DNA of 64,000 nucleotides from positions 15,866,309 to 15,930,308 of the forward strand of contig OW203766.1 in NCBI GenBank assembly GCA_934045905.1, in the 5' to 3' direction. This document shows, piece after piece, positions 61,101 through 64,000 of this stretch. The stretch is from Leuctra nigra. Its lineage: Eukaryota > Arthropoda > Insecta > Plecoptera > Leuctridae. The notes under the pieces were generated by a model, which saw only the letters and a list, made by a program, of their open reading frames with translations, was not told where the DNA came from and made no database searches. A program made the position numbers and the translations under genes. Every line of letters starts with the position of its first letter. Positions within the stretch are counted from its first letter, which is position 1.

Positions 61101-62432
61101 GATGAGTGAGCGAAGCGAGCGACTTCCATTGGCTCTTTTGGCACGAATCTATTTTTGTTTTTTTTCTTGTTTTTGAGAATAAGTACAGATCACAGTTTTT
61201 CTTCGATCGAGCTGAAATTTTGCACACTTGTATGGACCATTTCTGGGCGGTGCAGACCCTAATTTTTTTGAAATCCGCTGATTGGTTAAATTTTTTTTTT
61301 AAATCTGTCGATTGGTTGGTCCGATCAATATGAAATTTTGACTAGTCAGTACGAACAACATTTTCCCCAATCTTACAAAGTTTCAGCCAAATCATTCCAT
61401 TGGTTAAAATTTAAAACCATCTTTCCTGTGATTTTTGACATTTAAACTAGAACCAATTGACCGATCAACTTAAAGCTTCGCTTGGTCATTGGGACCAATA
61501 TTTTATGTATTTTTGACAATTTTCAGTCTAATCTGTCTTTATTTTCAAATGTTATTGTCATTTGTTCTTGATGACCAAATCAAGAACCAAATTTGTTCTA
61601 AATGTTCTTGATGCTTCGTTGCAAGGTTCCAAGGACTGTATAGAGAAGCTTACTTGCAAACAGGGACCCGAACCTTTATGAATAAAGGTTCGGGTTCCGG
61701 TTCCGGTTCTGAAACAAATATTCTTAAAGGTTCGGTTCCGGTTCCGGTTCCTGCATAAAGGTTCCGGGTTCCGGTTCCGGTTCTAAATTTTTAAATCAAA
61801 CTGTATTATAAAACTTCAGTATTACCAATGTCAAATTTAATGGAATTATTGGATTTGGATTTTCCTATGCATGCAAGAACAGGTGTAGGCAGTGTCTGTA
61901 CAAAATTCACAGGATGGTGCGCAGAGTAAATATCAGAGGAGACAGTGGCTGCAATTTTCTCCATAAGACAACGTAAACATTCATTTTTCCTGAGCTATCA
62001 TATTCAAATTGTCAGCAATGCAGTTCTCTTCGCAGTAGTCAGATTTAAAAATTGAAAACTCGAGCAGCGTTTGCATAATGAAGAGTTATTATTTCTTATC
62101 AAGAATTAAAAATTTCTACAAAAAATACTTACATTTTGGAAATTTTATCAAAAAATAAGCTTTAAACAACTTTGTGAATAATATTAATATTATATCCAAG
62201 TGATACATGATTTTTTATTAAAATAAGGAACCTTAAAGAACCTTTAAGAACCTTTCCTTTAAGAACCTAATTGATTATAAAGGTTCGGGTTCCGGTTCCG
62301 GTTCTTTGGTAAAAAAGTATAACGGTTCCGGTTCTGGTTCCGGTTCGGGTCCCTGCTTGCAAACGAATATCAAATCGGATGCAGGCAGTACAAAGGCTCG
62401 CACATCAACGCGTATCACTGAGCGTTTTCCTA
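61101..62432 (+). repeat. GAGCGAAGCGAGCG-headed repeat, copy 3 (interrupted)
   Basis: It begins with GAGCGAAGCGAGCG followed by CCATTGGCTCTTTTGGCACG and ends with ATCAACGCGTATCACTGAGCG. This is the same head and tail as the copies at 31856-33175 and 60073-60985. It shares the recurring CGATCAACTTAAA...GCATTGGTCATTGGGACCAA-type internal motif. A hAT-like element at 61661-62355 splits it. No open frame runs through it; its class is unknown. Confidence 0.7.
61661..62355. mobile_element. non-autonomous hAT-like element with GGTTCC repeats
   Basis: The ends are CAGGGACCCGAACC and its exact reverse complement (14-bp inverted repeats). The flanks are an exact 8-bp duplication, CTTGCAAA, at 61653-61660 and 62356-62363. 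An 8-bp duplication with CAGGG ends is the hAT superfamily pattern. Subterminal regions consist of tandem GGTTCCGGTTCC-type hexamers on both sides, and the AT-rich centre has no open frame of transposase type. It is inserted inside a GAGCGAAGCGAGCG-type repeat. Confidence 0.85.
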
Positions 62433-62686
62433 AAGTTAACATTTGATCGATTAGGTTGAAAATATGTAAATTATGGGATAATGTTGGTCTTGATCACAAG
62501 CAAAATTTGAACTTAACCAAGGCATTTTTATTTTCGATCAATCGTGAGAAGTTGTTTTATATAACCGAGGAAAGGGTTTGACTGAAACCTTGTAAAATTT
62601 GATAAAATGTTGATCTTAATGACCTTGCAAAATTTAAAATTGATCTGATCAACCAATAAGAAAATATTTTTTAACATTTTTTTTTA

Positions 62687-63556
62687 ATAGATATAATTAA
62701 TCAAGAGTTAAAGAACATTTGTAAATGGTTGGATGGAAATGGCTTAAAATTGAATGTGAATAAATCAAAATGCATGATAATCAACCCTGGAGTACGAGAC
62801 AGTGTAGTAAGTAATAAATGCACAAACTGTGTAACTATTGATGGTGTGCCATTGGAAACTGTAAGAGAAATTAAATACTTGGGCATTATTATAGATGACA
62901 AACTTAACTTTAAGAGTAATGTTGACTATGTATGTAAAAAAATAGCAAAAAACTAGGGTATTTGTCAAGGGTTGGGAAATGTCTGACAGTGTGGTCGAGA
63001 AAACTTGTATATAAAACTATAGTAGAACCTCATTTCACCTACTGCAACACAACCATCTACAATATCACGCAGACCGATATGCAGCGACTACAAGCCTTAC
63101 AGAATAGAGCCATGAGGATAATTTTAAAGGCACCGAGAACTACGCATATAATTGAAATGAGAAGTGAATTAGACATGCTTTCGATACGGCAAACTGTTAG
63201 GTTAAATGTGTTTCTTTTTATTCATAAAATTAAGTTAGGATTAGCACCTGAGTATTTAAAGGATAGAATAAACATTGTTAGTAGTATTCATGAACATGGC
63301 ACAAGAGGTCAGTCAAACTTGTTTGTCCAAATGTCTAGATTTAAAACTGTTTTGTCGGATGGAGTGAGTGAATATAATAGATTAGATCATAAATTAACTA
63401 AATGTAATACTGTGGGTCAATTTAAAATGAAAATGATTGCATACTTGAAAAAGGAAGAGTGTAACATATAAAATAAATATTGTTAGGTGTATGTAACATA
63501 ACATGTAATACTAAAATAGCAAAAGCTAAATAAATAATTATAAAACAAAAACAAAC
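62687..63556 (+). mobile_element. 5'-truncated non-LTR retrotransposon (LINE)
   Basis: This is the 3' end of a LINE: the C-terminal part of the reverse-transcriptase ORF, a short 3'UTR with AATAAATAATT-like signals and an A-rich tail (63515-63556). The 5' break lies just after a T-rich tract near 62680, inside the palm/thumb coding region, as expected for abortive target-primed reverse transcription. No target duplication was identified with confidence. Confidence 0.8.
62690..63471 (+). pseudogene. reverse transcriptase C-terminal fragment, frameshifted
   Basis: The first frame (62690-62956) contains KNICKWLDGNGLKLNVNKSK and then EIKYLGIIIDDKLNF, the signatures that follow the catalytic palm in Jockey/CR1-like LINE reverse transcriptases. 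It stops at TAG 62954-62956. The second frame (from about 62957 to the stop at 63471) carries on with GYLSRVGKCL, KLVYKTIVEPHFTYC and LQALQNRAMRIILKAP, all typical of the thumb and C-terminal region of these enzymes. The two frames differ by a single base in the A run at about 62947-62952, so one indel separates them. The endonuclease and the catalytic YADD region are missing because of 5' truncation. The copy cannot be autonomous. The clade is inferred from memory of the family. Confidence 0.85.
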
Positions 63557-64000
63557 TTGAACGAATCAACGGATTTCTAAACATTTTCAGTCTGCAAGCC
63601 GCTTAGTTGATATGGTGTGCAAAATTTAAGCTCGATCGTGGAAACGGTGTGACGTGAGTGAATACCTACCGGCATCAACAGGAAAACAAACAAATAAAAC
63701 CAGAGCTTCGTGAAAGAGCCCAAATGTGAGGCTATTAGTTTCCTTGTAAATCTTGAGATCGCTTATCAATATCAACGCGTCCATTCTGAGTTTTCATAGT
63801 TTAAATTTATGGGATGTTTTAGTGTACCTATACTTAATATTATTCGAAATTTCAAAATTGCCGCTCGAAGTTAGATGTTATCTGGAAGAGTAGTATTTAA
63901 AAAAACGGATGTTTTCTGAAAGAGTACTATCATGTTCGATCGTCAATGTTAAATTCTCCATAAGACAACTTCTCGCGGGTGTCCGCGGGTATGACGACCG
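63557..64000. other. intergenic, end of window
   Basis: AT-rich. Words such as TCAATATCAACGCGTCCATTCTG near 63765 echo the tail of the GAGCGAAGCGAGCG repeat. Nothing else was seen. Confidence 0.4.

Overview
The window is animal nuclear DNA, most likely from an arthropod and probably an insect. The evidence is two spliced exons of the PBC-class homeobox gene extradenticle (exd, the orthologue of vertebrate PBX), an intron-containing tRNA-Leu(CAA) gene, and a landscape dominated by transposon debris, foldback MITEs, tRNA- and 5S-derived SINEs and minisatellites. I cannot name the species; a hemipteroid insect is only a guess from the style of the repeats.

Layout. exd lies on the minus strand. 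Its first coding exon (55110-55309) and second coding exon (54673-54746) encode the first 91 residues, i.e. the N-terminal tail and the start of the PBC-A domain. The rest of PBC-A, PBC-B and the TALE homeodomain are not visible, so 1-54672 is best read as part of one very large second intron. A GC-rich block with two CCAAT boxes (55540-55770) is the candidate exd promoter. Upstream of it are AT-rich intergenic sequence, the tRNA-Leu gene (58125-58238, minus), a cluster of hAT-type non-autonomous elements (58589-60068), two copies of a GAGCGAAGCGAGCG-headed repeat (60073-60985 and 61101-62432, the second interrupted by another hAT-like element), and a 5'-truncated, frameshifted non-LTR retrotransposon (62687-63556).

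The intron holds no other recognisable gene. It contains at least seven elements with hAT-like terminal repeats counting the intergenic ones (four with exact 8-bp target duplications), a PIF/Harbinger-like MITE with a TAA duplication, several families of palindromic MITEs with two or more copies in the window, a 5S rRNA-derived SINE, tRNA-like SINE fragments, tandem repeats with periods of 21, 66, 76, 99 and about 250 bp, a 1.1-kb element with 232-bp inverted arms, a 1.6-kb element with 70-bp inverted ends, and a repeat carrying five joined ETS/CRE-type motifs within 3.2 kb of exon 2.

The many short open frames on both strands of the minisatellites and GC-rich blocks show no protein family signature and are not annotated as genes. 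No previously undescribed gene system was found. The most interesting material is the very large exd intron and the mobile-element families that fill it.
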